Part shown: positions 33,321 through 45,528 of the stretch, piece after piece
Position numbering within the stretch: position 1 is the first letter of the stretch
Layout of the letters: each line of letters begins with the position of its first letter
Assembly (NCBI GenBank): GCA_010093515.1
Contig: MU001682.1
Span: 726,675-790,674, forward strand
Source: Lineolata rhizophorae
Lineage: Eukaryota > Ascomycota > Dothideomycetes > Lineolatales > Lineolataceae
DNA length: 64,000 bases
Direction of reading: 5' to 3'
Position numbers and translations under genes: made by a program
The notes under the pieces: generated by a model
The model's input: only the letters and a program-made list of their open reading frames with translations
Databases searched by the model: none
What the model was told of the DNA's origin: nothing

Positions 33321-34879
33321 ATTTCCCGTTTTCCTTTCGGTTTGTTTGTAGGACAAGTACTATAACTAGTTGGAGTATACTTTAGACGTGCGGAATGGAA
33401 GATTGAAGTATGCGGCGAACATAGAATTGAGTCATTAGCTTTCAAAAGAGGGCATAGAACCAGATATAAATAAAGAATTCGAGCGGTTGCAAAAGTATTG
33501 ATCAACCAGGGCACCTAGTCATATAAAATGCGTCCTATGAGGATCGTTGGTGTAGATGTGGAGCTGAGAACGAGGAAGCATGGTATTGCAGATGAGCCGA
33601 GGTACATGGATACGACTAATCTGAAGGTTTGATAAGCCGCGGCTTAGCAAGGCGGCCCGGCATTCTCCATATTTTTCCCTGCAGAAAATACCACCCAGGG
33701 GCGTTCCGCGCACTTTGACTCTGCCTTGCGTAGAACCGGACAGCTTACGGACGTTCCACTTAATTTTTCAAATACGCTAGTTCAATGCGCCTATTTCGCG
33801 AATTATGAGGCGGTCTATTGCTCATTGAGTAGATAGAATGCTGACTCCTACCTGTAATCTACGCTTGAGCTCGGGAAAAATCGACATTTCAGTTCCAGCG
33901 AATAGGAAATCCGAATTCCGTTGGTCGTAAGTTGTGTCGCTAGGTGGGAATGTCCTTAGACTTAAGGAGATTCATTTCCTACATAGTGAATTTCACACAA
34001 ACATTTTACGGGATTGAATATTTACTTTTTCTTCGAATTACTATGACGAGGACACATTTCGAGAAAGCATAGTCAAGTAGGCGAGCATTCGAGGAGACGC
34101 TATGATCTGAGCCTTGGGTACAACTGTCGGTTAGAGATGCTCTAGGTGAATGTTGCTTTTTGGAGTACAATGCAAAGACAAAATGACACATGGTAAACTG
34201 TCCGGTTCCACACTATCACTCCCCAGGGCAAGAAAGAAGGGGACGAATGAATTCCGCCGGAAGACTAAGTGAGAAAGCGTTGGGATTTAGCTGGTCAGGT
34301 AGTGTGGGCACTTGATGCAAGCTGCTCTCGGACCATAAGCATAGAAAGACCCTTCACTGTAAGCAAATTATAGAGCCACTTGATTTGCCAACTAGATAGG
34401 GCATCTTAATGATAGCATTGTCTGATTGAACTACAACTTGGAACGCTTAAAATAGCTTAGACTGACCTTGGCCATACACAATCAAATAAAAGCACAATTG
34501 AAATATTGAATCAGCATCTCATTGAGCTAGCGCAGGTATTTTAGGCGGTAGAAAACACTTTTTAGTAAATACAGGACTGTGTAGTAAGAAGTGAAAACGT
34601 ACCCTTTAGAAGACGGTTGCCCACAATCAAATTGACGCTTTTTGATCTTTGAGTGTTGAGCTCTGAGTTATTGAGCTCTGAGTTATTGAGCTCTGAGTTA
34701 TTGAGCTCTGAGTATAACTTAATGCCTTGACATGAAACACCCTGAAAATGACACGATATCGGTCACATTATTTTTGAATAAGACCGGAAACAATGATTGG
34801 CACATTTGATTCTCGACTTAGGTTAAGTGCCTGCAAAGCACAAGTGTATTGTATATGTCTTCTAGCATGTTTAGTCTGT
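33321..34879. other. AT-richer intergenic DNA, no supported gene
   Basis: Lower GC than its surroundings, with only short frames. It holds a 15-bp tandem repeat (listed separately) and leads into the HET relic. Confidence 0.5.
34656..34715. repeat. Four copies of a 15-bp tandem repeat
   Basis: Unit TTGAGCTCTGAGTTA, four copies, the last ending TAT in place of TTA. Each unit holds a GAGCTC palindrome. It is in non-coding AT-richer DNA. Confidence 0.95.
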
Positions 34880-36419
34880 CTATTTCGGGCGAACGGTACA
34901 CCATTCCCTTAGTGGCTTAATAACACTATCGGACTCTGGAATGAAATAAGGGAGACGTTGCTTTCTAAAGAGTAGAGGATCTCTTAGCTCTTCGTAGGAG
35001 TTAGGATCGTGTGGGTTTACTGGTCCAAGACGTTCAAACACATCGCATGTGTCACCCACCCTTCTAATAACTAGGAAACATTCAAGAGAAATACAAAGCT
35101 CGTCAAGCTCGAGAAACACTAAAGCTTCATGCAATGAACCGTCTGCGGAAATCCTGGGTATGAGCACAACAAGTGTATAGTATGCCCAGCGTTGCGCACC
35201 TTCGACCGGTTTAGGGCGTATCTCCCTGATCCAGCAATATCCATAGCGGAGCCACAACCATTTAGGCCCCCGTATGTTCTGATAAAATCCATGGGACAAA
35301 TACCGAAAGTGTATTTTGACCCACTGGGCTTTCACGTAGACTATTTGGGATAGCTGCTGGTCTTGAATTTCGCGCCCTGCAATCCACAAGGTTGTATCCG
35401 AAGAAACCACGTTTCCACGAACTGTTTCAGCGCTCAGTTCAGTACCCGAGACGGCGGCTCTAGTTCGTGGGAATTGTGGAAAGCCGAGGTGTAAAAGACG
35501 CCCGCAGGTGACTTCCATCCGGCCCATGGCCAACTCGGCAGTCCGTTGCATCGAGTCGCACCCGACCCACCCCATGGAAGAGAAATGCCAAAACCAATGG
35601 GTAATTCCTGAAGCGTAGCCGCGGGTTTCTCAACCCCCTCTTTTGCGAATGTAGAACAAATCGGAAGACTCCACGAGTGCAAAACTCGGTAATCCCTATA
35701 GTTTGGACTGTCGTAGATGTCAAGCACGCCTAAGATTGCGTTAAAGGTTGTCCGATTCGTCAGTTAAAGTCCTTTTTTTTGTAGTCCTCAATGTGGCTAA
35801 AAATCTCCTCACACGGCGTTTGGAGAGAAAATTTTGGAATAGAGGAATACGGGCAAACCTTTGACGTTGGTGGACTATTTCGGATGGTATCTGCACGGCT
35901 TCCGAGCATGTCATGCTCCTATACTCGTACCTGACCCGATATTCTGTGAATATTAGGAGACCTCTGGAAAGGTTGGCCTGGGGACAAATGGCTCCCATGT
36001 TCTGAACCTGTTCCTGCGTCTCAGTATGCGCATCTTGATCTCGAGGAATATAGTATCGATAGATCTAAAGATGCTGAAACTCCAGCTCTTTGCTTGCCGA
36101 GATGGCATCTTTGATAGTTGCGGGTAGCTGCCTCGTTATGTCATGAGGACAGTCGTTCGCTGGACTTGATTTTCCCCAAACGTAGCTCAGCTACGTACGG
36201 AAAGACGTCACCCGCGTGTACGACGCGAGGCGGCTCGCCCTTGCAATCGATGACGTGGAATCCGGGAACGTTTGGCTTTGATGCTCTTGCAATGCTCGGC
36301 GTTTTGAGTCGCATATAGCCTAGTTGTATTCGAGATTTTTGGAACATTCGATCGCAGAGGCCACACCGCTTCGGAGAATCGACATCAAGCGCACGAGCAT
36401 CGTCGCCAGCTCTCCACAA
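34880..36419 (-). pseudogene. HET-domain (heterokaryon incompatibility) pseudogene
   Basis: Blocks of the HET family remain in order on the minus strand: CGLCDRMF, NVPGFHVIDCKGEPPRVV and FPYVA (to about 36190), then in another frame LSYVWGK, LPATIKDAISASKELEFQHL, a stop, and IYRYYIPRDQD (to about 36030). The usual sequence is PYVALSYVWG, so one frameshift falls inside the signature. The stop is TAG where the family has the Trp of YLWIDRYCI. EQVQNMGAI is then joined directly to LSRGLLIFTEYRV, so roughly 80-100 residues of the domain core are missing. Farther on come LPSWPWAGW and, after another frame change near 35450, a C-terminal part to 34880. HET genes control vegetative self/non-self recognition; this copy is dead. 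Confidence 0.87.
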
Positions 36420-38728
36420 TGCCGCCCAGCTTGGCTAGCATTTTAAAATCTCTGGGCGCTGGATCGTACATGACTGAATCTCTCTTGAGCTTCGCACATC
36501 AATCACAAAGCTTTTCGGCGGATGGGCTCGATGGAACTTGAGCGGCGGCGACATGATTGTCGTCGCTATCGTGTTTTTAATGTTTCCTTGGTGGACTGTC
36601 AGCGGCAGCATCTCGCTTCTGATCAGGTCCCATGTTGCTCGGGGTGTTTTGAGGAGGACTGGCGGTTCGTGAAGGACTGCAGGTTGAAGGTTGGAAGGTC
36701 AGGAGGTGGGGAAAGTGCCAGGTGAAGGGGAGCCTGGTCGGTCTAAGCCCCGCGGTGCCAAGCAGGTAGCCAGTCCACATGCATGGAACTCTAGGGCCGT
36801 TTGGGGTGCGTGGAGCCTCCAATGTGAAGCGCGGACAAGCAGTCCTGCCTTGCGCACGTTCGTATACCACGAAATCCAGAAGACATTGGAAGCACGGACA
36901 AAACCGCCTTCTACGCGAACTATCTTCTGGCACTGGATGACCGCACATTGCGTTCACGTCCAGGGCCGAGCCGTTTCGATGGCGAAGGTCAACCACTCGT
37001 GTGGATTCCATATCCACCCGGGGTTTCCACTAGCTCTATACAATTGCGCATCGCAGTCGCATCTGCACAGCCCGACGTTCGTAGACCGTGCCAAAGGCGC
37101 CAAGCGCGCCGGCTGCCGTTGGACCGGGGGATTTAGCCCATAAACTGTACCGTGACTCGCGAGCCGAGAAGTCTGTCGGCGCGCCAGAAAAGTGGACCGG
37201 TCTGGGAGTGGTGAAAAGGATCAAATAATCCCGAGCAAGACGCTGCATACATAGCCGCAGCGTACTCCATGTAGGGTTGACGATGCCAAATCCTAGAGAA
37301 CACGCTGAAGCGGCTGACGTGAGTTGGTGGAGAGAACTACTGCGGGGGCCCACGCTGAGCCTCGGTGTTCGGCCGAGCGCAAGAAAGGCGGAAGCCCAGC
37401 CACACGATAAGGAATCGCGGAACAGAAGATCCACTGAGCCCTACTACGTACGTGCTACAGGAGTGAGATAGTGGCGAAATGTGGCTTGAGAGGGCGCGGT
37501 AATTGCAGAAGGATCGAAAGGATGACGAAAACAATTTGGCTGCGACCAATGATGCGACATCCGAGCCCCGGGCACCGACCACTTGCGCGAACTTGGTGAT
37601 TCCAAAGAGGTAAATACGACTTCAAGGCATTTGGTGAGGATGTGAGACGTGGTTAGCTTGCACGTAGCTGTGAGGGCCTAACGCACCGCGTTTTCCTTCC
37701 TTAGCTCTGTTGTTGAAGTGACGATAGTTCACTCAACTCGCCAAAAATAACATTTGAAATTCCTCGGTCCCTTATTCCCTATTCTATTGAATCTTTGCTC
37801 GAAAGCGGGACGGTCCCCGAACCAATTGGCGCAGCCACACCAAGGCGGCGCCATGCCGAGTCGAGCCTGGCGGCCGCGACAAAAGCCTGCTTGGACTGGG
37901 CCGTGCCTGGATGCTCGCACCGGGTTGGGCGGTGGCTGAGCGCGCGTCCCGGGGCCTGGAGCGGCGCTGGCGCAGTCCCCGGACGCGCCAATTGCTGGCC
38001 GCAGCGCCCTCTCTCTCTCGCGCTCTCTCGCGAGCGCTGCTGCCCCGGCGCAGGCCTGCTGCTGAGGCCGTGTGCCTGAACCTCTTGAAACGTGCCTTTT
38101 CCCGACGTTTCCCGCGCCCCATCGACAAAACCTCCTTGCCGCTATCGTCGTGCGCTTTGCGACCGTTGTCTGCATCCTTTGTTCCTTTTCATTCGCGAAG
38201 TGTTTCTAGCCGGTCCGTCGAATCTACGCGCCTTCGGACGGAGCGCTTGACCTGTCCTTATACCTACGTAATCCCGTCTCACCTCCGACTTGAGGGGTCC
38301 GCCGAAAGCGCCTCACCCTCCCCGAAGCGGGAACGTCTCGATCACGCCCAAACATAAGCTTGCGATAGCCGATTCGGCCTCGCAATCGCGTCTTTTGCTT
38401 ACAAGCAGCTGCTTGCTGCCATCGGTCCTATCTAATAGAGCCGGCGCTTCCGGAGTGTCCTCGTCGGTCTCGGTCGTTCGCGTAAGCCCTTCAATTGCGG
38501 AGACCTTGTCGTCACGAACCTTCATCGCACCTCTCGACCGACACCCGGTTCTGGGGCCCCGTCAAGTTGCACGTCCGCGGACCATCCTCACCATTTCCAT
38601 CGAATCCGTCGTGGTGCGAGGCGAGAACGTTTTGGACGGGTTGACGCCGGGCGATGCGGATTCCGGCCGTGTTGCGGAGGAGCCATGCGGTAGCGCGGGA
38701 GCCAACCACGGACGCAGGGAGTGCGGAT
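36420..38728. other. 2.3-kb intergenic region, no supported gene
   Basis: Overlapping frames occur on both strands but none has a recognisable domain. Between 37800 and 38100 DNA turns GC-rich, with a CTCTCTCTCGCGCTCTCTCGCG stretch. The last few hundred bases are the long leader of the membrane protein gene. Confidence 0.45.
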
Positions 38729-39418
38729 ATGGCTGGCACGTTGGATAAGCGGGTTCCGACGCAGAACGATGGAGGCGGAGGGACGAGCCCGGTAGGGATT
38801 GGGGTAAGTGGCGCCCTAGCCGATCCTCGGGCGATATTTGCAAGGGGACGCGGGCCACGCGGAGGCCTTGGAGAAGCATCGTGACGTCCCGTACGTCGCT
38901 AACCGCCCGAGTGTTCTAGGTCGGTATCGGCATTATCGTCACCGCCATCGTCGTCATTATCCTGGTGGGAGTGCGGTATACGAGACGCGGCGGGCGGTCG
39001 CCACGCTTCCAGCCCGGGGCCTGGTTGAAATCACGCTGGGCCGGCTCGCGGGGCGGGCGCAGGCGCGCCGGCCACCAGCGCCTCGACGGCGACACGTCGA
39101 CGGTCTCGGTCCACAACGGCGCCGAGGACCGCGAGCTCGAGGCGGGCGGCGTCGACCGGCAGACGTCGTTCCGCAGCATCATCACGCTGCCGACGTACTC
39201 GCAGTCGGCGCGGCCGACGGAGCAGATCATCGGGCGCGAGGGCGACCGGGCCGGCGTCGACATCGTGCTGGAGCTGCCGGAGACGGCCGACGAGGAGGAG
39301 GCGCGGCGCGAGGAGGAGATGTCGTCGCTGTACGCGATCCGGGTGGCGCGGCGGGCGGAGGCGGCGGAGCGGGAGGCGCGGCGGGAGGCACGGCGACGGG
39401 CGCGCGAGCGCGGCGACG

Positions 39419-39456
<38 letters not shown>

Positions 39457-40332
39457 AGCGGGGCGTCGCGGCTGCAGGAGCAGGCGGAGCAGCGGCGCGG
39501 CGAGGCGGCGCGGCTGCTGGGCGAGCAGGAGGCGTCGTCGCGGCAGCTGATCGCGGCGCACCAGGCGCGGGCGGCCAGCCGCGAGCGCGAGCGGCGCGTG
39601 TCGGCGGTGCAGTACGCGGAGCTGGGCGTGGCGCGCGCCGACGGCAGCCGGGTGCGGGCCAACAGCGCCGAGAGCGCCGACTCGCGGCCGCTGCTCGACT
39701 CGGCCGCCAGCTTCGCCCACGCGCGCGGCCGCTCCGCCAGCTCCGCCCTGAGCCTGGCGTCGGACGCCGACGACGACGCCGCCAGCGCCTGGACCGCCGC
39801 CGCGCGCACGCCCACCGCCAGCAGCACGCGGCTGAGCGGCGCCAGCGAGCCCGCCGCCGCCGCCGCCGACTTCGAGACGGTGTCGCTGGGGCCCGTCGCG
39901 ACGCGCGGCAGCGAGGACCGCTGGCACGGCCGCCGGCCGTCGGCGACCTCGCTGGCCGCGTCCGTCGCCGCCGGGAGCGCGCCCGGCGGCGACCTGGCCG
40001 ACCAGGCCTTCCCGGCCCCGGACCCGCCCCGGTACGACAATCTCGAGCTGGAGGAGGCGCCGCCGTACGAGAGCCCGGTGCGCGCGCGGGCGCCGGAGCT
40101 GCCCGCGGCCGAGCGGGAGCGCCAGCACCAGCACCAGCAGGAGGCGGCCGAGAGAGGGAGGGAGCGTGAGACGGAGGGCGGCGAGGACAGGGCGCAGAGC
40201 CGCGGCAGCGGAGGGAGCGGCGTGCGCCGCAATCCGACCTTGCGCAGCCCGTCCGGCGCGCCTCAGCTGCCGCGCTTCGACGGACTGCCTTCGATCCAGG
40301 TGACGGCGGAGAACGAGGCGGCGGCGCGGTAG
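38729..40332 (+). CDS. Single-pass membrane protein with charged cytosolic tail
   Basis: Two exons, 38729-38803 and 38920-40332 (495 aa). A short Gly-rich N terminus precedes one membrane segment, IGIIVTAIVVIILVGV (about residues 28-44), and a basic stop-transfer YTRRGGR. The long tail has FRSIITLPTYS, then the motif GREGDRAGVDIVLELPETADEEEARREEEMSSLYAIRVARR, a Gly/Ala/Arg coiled region, YAELGVARADGSRVRANS, and Ser/Ala-rich disorder with PPRYDNLELEEAPPYESP near residues 420-435. PPxY-like motifs there could bind WW domains or Rsp5-type ligase adaptors. This arrangement is familiar from many Sordariomycete hypothetical proteins; function is unknown. An in-frame ATG at 38654 would add 25 residues, but homology recall favours 38729. 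Confidence 0.8.
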
Positions 40333-40920
40333 TCGAGTCGAGGCGATCGGCGCATGCGACGGAACGACGGCACGAGGGGACGAGGGGACGACTGTTAATC
40401 ATGGGACATGTGTTCGCTTTTCTGGATCCAAGAGCGAGGCCTCGATTTGACCGCTTCTTTTGAGCAAGGTTTCATGGCGTTTGGTGCGATTGCCCCTGGG
40501 CTTCTTGGGGATGCAGGCGCATCGGGGCGGATGTCTGCCGCCTTCTGAAGCTCGCACCCTGTCTCTTCTGCGTACCTTCACGCGGAGGCTGTTTGATGCT
40601 TTCTTCATTCTAAGTATCTCGTATGTGTTGACGGAGTCCATGGCTGAAACTGGGAACTGAGTTCGTTTTCTGTGCTTGCGCGCCAGGCGTAGAAAAGTGG
40701 TCCAGTGTACCTCCCAATTCTCATAGTCTTGTAGTCGTTGGAATTGGAGCAACACCCACGTGGTGCGATACCTAAACAGGGAAAGGCGGAGCCGCGGGTG
40801 GCTGTTATCGATTGATGGTTCTTATTTAGTGGCTGTGAGAATCTAGACTCCCAAGTTCACCTCCACCTCTACAGGCTAAACTTTTAACACCTCGAGCATC
40901 TGTGTCTATCAGCGCCCGTC
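40333..40920. other. Intergenic region, no supported gene
   Basis: 3' UTR of the membrane protein and promoter of the histidinol phosphatase gene. No repeat or clear motif seen. Confidence 0.5.
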
Positions 40921-42145
40921 ATGCCGTTCTCGCATCACAGCCACTCGGGGCAATTCTGCATGCACGCCAAAGGTTCGCTTGAGGAAATGGTGCTTGCCGC
41001 GATAGACCGCAAGATGACCGTCTTCGCATTGACGGAGCACATGCCGCGCGACGACGAAGATCTGTACCCGGAGGAAGTTAGTGCTTTAATTACCTACATC
41101 TGCCTGCAATCCCAGAAGAGAAATGTCCATTTAATTATCGTCTATAGCCCATCAACAAAGAAGAACTCCAACCGCTAATACCAGCCGCCCCCAGAAACAA
41201 GCCCACGCCTCCCTGGCCTCGCTCACAGCCACCTACGACGCCTTCTACGCCGAAGCCACGCGCCTCCGCGCCGCCTACGCCGCGCAAATCACCCTCCTCA
41301 TCGGCTTCGAAGGCGAATGGATCCGCAGCCCCCGCAGCCACGCCCTCACGACCGCCCTGCTGCGCAACCCGCGCTACGCGCTCGACCTCTTCGTCGGCTC
41401 CGTGCACCACGTCAACGGGCACCCCATCGACCTCGACCGCGCGACGTACGCGCGCGCGCGGGCCTCGGCCGGCAGCGGCGGCGCCGGCACCGACGCCGAC
41501 CTCGCCGCCGCCTACCTCGACGCCCAGCGCGACATGCTGCGCGCGCTGCGCCCGCCCGTCGTCGGCCACTTCGACCTGGTGCGCCTGTTCAGCGACGCGC
41601 CGGACGCGCCGTGGCGCGGCCGCGCCGCCGCCGTGTGGGCGCGCGTCCGGCGCAACCTGGAGCTGGCGCGGGCCTACGGGAGCGTGCTCGAGGTCAACCA
41701 GGCGGCGCTGAGGAAGGGCCTGCGGGAGCCGTATCCGCGGGCCGAGATCTGCAGCGTGAGTTTGTCGCTGGAGGGGAAACCTTTTTCTTTTTTTTTTTTC
41801 TTTTCTTTTGTTTTCTTTTGTTTTCTTTTGTTTTCTTTTGTTTTCGTCCTTTGTCCGGGTGTCCAAGGGTGAGGTGCTAATGCCGGTTGCTCGGGGTCCG
41901 TCTAGGAGTTCCTCGCCATGGGTGGCCGCTTCACGCTGTCCGACGACAGCCACTCGACCGACCAGGTCGGCATGAACTACCCTCGCGTCCTCGCCTTCAT
42001 CAAGAAGGTTGGCATCAAAGAAGTGTATTTCTTCGAGCGCGTGGACTCCAAGGATAGCCCGCCCAAGATGTCAAGTCTGAGCGTGGAAGAGCTTGAAAAG
42101 CACCCTAGTTGGTCGACGTACGATTCTTCGGAGGCCGAACCGTGA
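40921..42145 (+). CDS. HIS2: Histidinol-phosphatase (PHP family)
   Basis: Three exons: 40921-41076, 41195-41755, 41906-42145 (318 aa). It removes phosphate from L-histidinol phosphate in histidine synthesis. PHP metal-site motifs are SHHSHSGQFCMHA at the N terminus, FALTEHMPR, LLIGFEGEW, GSVHHVNGHPID, GHFDLVRLF, LEVNQAALRKGL and TLSDDSHSTDQVG. The length fits yeast His2. Exons join in phase 0. The second intron carries a TTTTC/TTTTG microsatellite. The first donor is GTTAGT, less usual than its neighbours. Confidence 0.93.
41781..41845 (+). repeat. Intronic TTTTC/TTTTG microsatellite
   Basis: A T-rich run with four successive TTTTCTTTTG-type units fills the middle of the second intron of the histidinol phosphatase gene. 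It probably changes in length readily. Confidence 0.9.
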
Positions 42146-43029
42146 GTCCGCTGCGTGCGTAGCGTAGCGCTGGCTACATACACGGAGGCATTTCCTGCGC
42201 TCCTATGTGTGTTTTGCTTGGGTAAAGTTACTGTGATTCCGGATGAAAAGGTACATAGAAATTATGTCTGGCACACTTGTCTCGGATGCGAGGGCCTTCG
42301 GACACGCTTCCCCGGTGTCGAGCTTCACATGCATGGCTGGCCGTCTGGTCGGATCGATCCGGTTTTTTGTCCCGACCGTTTCGCGCTGCAAGTCGATTTC
42401 CTGCCGGCTGGCTTGCAGATCTCTAGGGTGGCGTATGTGTACATCCTCAACAACGTATGTAGAAAGAACCTACGGAGTAGACTCAACAGGGCATTTTATC
42501 CAGGATTTCTCGGCACGCGCGTGAAGTTCATACCGTACGGTGCTCCGTATGCTGTTCCACTCCCGGATTCTCACGTTCAAGGATTCAATCCCGGTCTTAA
42601 AACCTAGCATTACGACCTACGCCTATTCCTCCACCTTCACGAATCGCCTGCCAATTGGCCCTCCTTAAATCAAGAATGCTGTTTTCAGCACGTGGTTTGG
42701 CAATCGCTAAACCACTACTAGTTACAAGTAGCTATTCCGGGCCTGCGATATGACGCCACAAGGCAAAAAAGCGTGGTTTGATCCCTGCTTTAACGACTGG
42801 ATTTCAGGCCTCCACCTCCACAATCGATCCGCAATTTAAATTAAAAAAGGGCTAAAAAACTTTTTTTCCCGCCACGAGAAAAATCTGGGGATGAAAAGGA
42901 ACAAAAACGAAGAGAACTAATGCTACGCAGCAACCGATGGATGTTGCTTCGATCCAACTATGCTACCGACTGAACGAATGGAACGAGGCATTGGTATCCG
43001 AATAGGAAAAAGTGATGCAACCGAACTCC
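42146..43029. other. Intergenic region, no supported gene
   Basis: Contains a short inverted repeat GTGGTTTGGCAATCGCTAAACCAC at about 42693-42716 and A-rich DNA at 42840-42910. Frames are short. These may be 3' end signals of the two convergent flanking genes. Confidence 0.5.
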
Positions 43030-43829
43030 CTAAGCCGCCACAACCTCCACTTCGACCGGCATCGTGTTCGCCAGGATAGGGTTCCGGCCTAGCCGCCCGT
43101 CAATTAGCGTCCCAGTCCGAAACAACCCATTACATCGCATCGCGTCGCATCGCAGAAACACACTTACCATCGTACCACTTGACCTCCCAATTATCGTCGG
43201 CGGCGGGCTGGGCCGCCCACCTGCTCTCGACCTCGTCGGCGTACCGCAGCAGCGTCTTGCCCTCCGCCTCGGTGATGTTCCACCGGCTGTACTTGACCTC
43301 GATCTCGGGGATGTACACCTTGTCCTCGGGGTCCTCGAGCTCGGCCAGCGAGGAGAAGCCCATGGGCCCGTACAGGCCCAGCTGGTGCACGCCGTCGTTG
43401 GGCGCCTGGTACAGCTCGTACGTCCCCGCCGCGTCGCCCGGCACCAGCTGCACCGTGTAGCTGGCGTCGGCCGAGCTGTCGCCGAAGACGCCCACCGTCG
43501 TCGGCTGCTCCTCCGCCCCGGCCGCCCCGGCCGACGAGAGGTACTTGCCGTCCAGGGGCGGGTACGCGGTGCTGGAGCCGACGGCCAACCGTTAGCCTTT
43601 GCGCCGGGGCCGGGTCCGGAGTCTCGCGAGAACGGGGAGCCCCGGGAGCCGGGGGGGACTTGCAGAGAACGGCGGACGGCGGGATGCGAGAATTTGGGGG
43701 ACGACGTGGTTAGGGTGGGTTTTACCTGGATAGCCGCAGTTTGAACATGGCTTCCCGGCGCTCGATTGGCGAGGCGAGCGCGGCGGAGGCGAACAAGGCG
43801 ACGGATGCGAGTTGCGCGACGGCCTTCAT
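43030..43829 (-). CDS. Small secreted protein, function unknown
   Basis: Three exons: 43829-43726, 43571-43168, 43088-43030 (188 aa). A clear signal peptide (VAQLASVALFASAALA) is followed by SPIERR, a Kex2-like processing site. The mature part is acidic and free of cysteine pairs: STAYPPLDGKYLSS, SYTVQLVPGDAAGTYELYQ, YIPEIEVKYSRWNIT, then WEVKWYDGRNPILANTMPVEVEV across the last junction. I do not recognise a named family, though similar short secreted beta-rich proteins occur in many moulds. A TATA box lies about 220 bp upstream of the start, which fits regulated, possibly strong, expression. Confidence 0.82.
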
Positions 43830-45528
43830 AGTGGGAAAGTAATATGCACGTGCAGGGCGAAAGTCTGCGAGAGATTGAATGGCAAAATCAAGATCGGAAG
43901 ATCTCCAAGGAAACGGCCGAGTCGAGCGATTTTTTTACGGTTGAAATATACGTCGGGGCTTTTGTTTGCAAGGCCTGGATGAATTGCAATGTGTTCGATC
44001 TCAATTGCGCAAGTCGCAAGACAAGAAATGGATCTGGACGCCACCCTTTATAGTCGATGGATCTCGAAGTCACCCCCTCCTCCAGGGGAGAAAAAGGACG
44101 GCGCCCGATGGCAACGATACGGCACTCAGGGAACGGGAAGGGGGTCGGTCACCAGCACCAGCAGGAAAAAGTGGTAAAAAATAGGGTGTGTGCGAGCGAT
44201 GATAGATTGAGTCGCGGCTTGACTTCATCAACGGCATGCAAGGGTGGCCTGCCACTGGCCCAGCCATCGAGATGCGGCCCGCCAAGCGCAAGTGACATTT
44301 GCGCCGCTCTCCACTCACTCCACTCGCCCCAGGCCGACAGGGCGGGGTGGCGCATCGCGCTCCGCCAATCCGCCGCCGCCGAGCGGTGCGGCTGGCGGCG
44401 TACCTGGCAGGCGGATGGCAGCCACCGCGGCGTCGCACCAGCCTGCGTTGCGGCTGGACCTCCGCCCGCTCCCGCGACGTCTCCTGAACGGAGCCCGCGC
44501 TGACGGGCTGGGCCGGGCTGGGCTGTTCACCCTTCACTGTTGCGCAGCTCTGCGGCCGAGGACCGGCCAGGACCGATCCTCCGAGGACTACGACGTCCCC
44601 AGCCGGGCTCTCTCCGTGCGACCACATACAAACACGAAGACCGCATGTATAACAGCAAACGCGTATGGAGGACCTTGGCAGGAGGGCGTGGTAGGTACTT
44701 TGCGCTACCCCGGGGGGAGGGGGAGCCCCAGGTTGGGTACATGCTGCGTACTTTTCCGGCATTGCACATGCCTCTTCCGTCACCCCGGAACGTCGTCCAG
44801 AGACAGAAGCCCCCGTCAGCAAATTTGCCCGACATGTGGTCATTGCCCAGACCGACCTCGAAAGGAATTCGCCGAGAGTACAAGGGACGGAAGCGTCCGC
44901 TGTCGCCCGCCTTTCGACGTGGGAAACCACGCGCTTTTCGGGGTCCTGAAATTAAGAGAAACGAGGAAAAGTGGGGAGACGGCTCCCGAGGTCCTGGTCG
45001 GTCTGTATTAGGATCACTGGAGTGGGACGCCTCGAAGAGATCGAATGCGACCCGGCGCAACGTCTTCGACCTGAAACAATGGCACTGGATATGGGTGGCA
45101 TTCTAGCTCAACACAAGATTCACGTCGCGCACAAGCGAGCGAGCAATTGTACATGGCATCATGTACGACTTGCGAGGGCTACTCGGATGCTGCTAAAGTT
45201 ATTGAATACGACCGCATCGACAAAACTGAATGAAACGGCCCTGCAGTCACCAAGTGCCTCGATTGCATACCCGAGGACGAGACTTGCTTGGCCTCGTGAC
45301 CGCCCTGCACGCCACGGGCTTCTAGAAAATTGCAAAGAAAATTGACGTGCATGCGGCGCTGCCCGGCAGACCCAGAAGCGGTTCCCGAACGGCCCTCATA
45401 TATACGCATGCACCACTACGAGAAGGATCGCCGAGTCCCTGTACGTACAGGAAGGACGGAAAACTTGGAACAAAGTCGAGATTGGGGAGGGTATGTACCC
45501 GCTGCTATTTTTGCGGCCCCCCGGCCAT
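43830..45528. other. 1.7-kb intergenic region, no supported gene
   Basis: Promoter of the small secreted protein on the left. The remainder has many overlapping GC-driven frames on both strands with no domain, and the 3' end of the phosphopantetheinyl transferase at the right. Confidence 0.45.
44046..44052 (-). promoter_or_regulatory. Putative TATA box of the small secreted protein gene
   Basis: CTATAAAG read on the minus strand, about 217 bp before the start codon at 43829, followed by a leader of ordinary composition. Confidence 0.45.
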
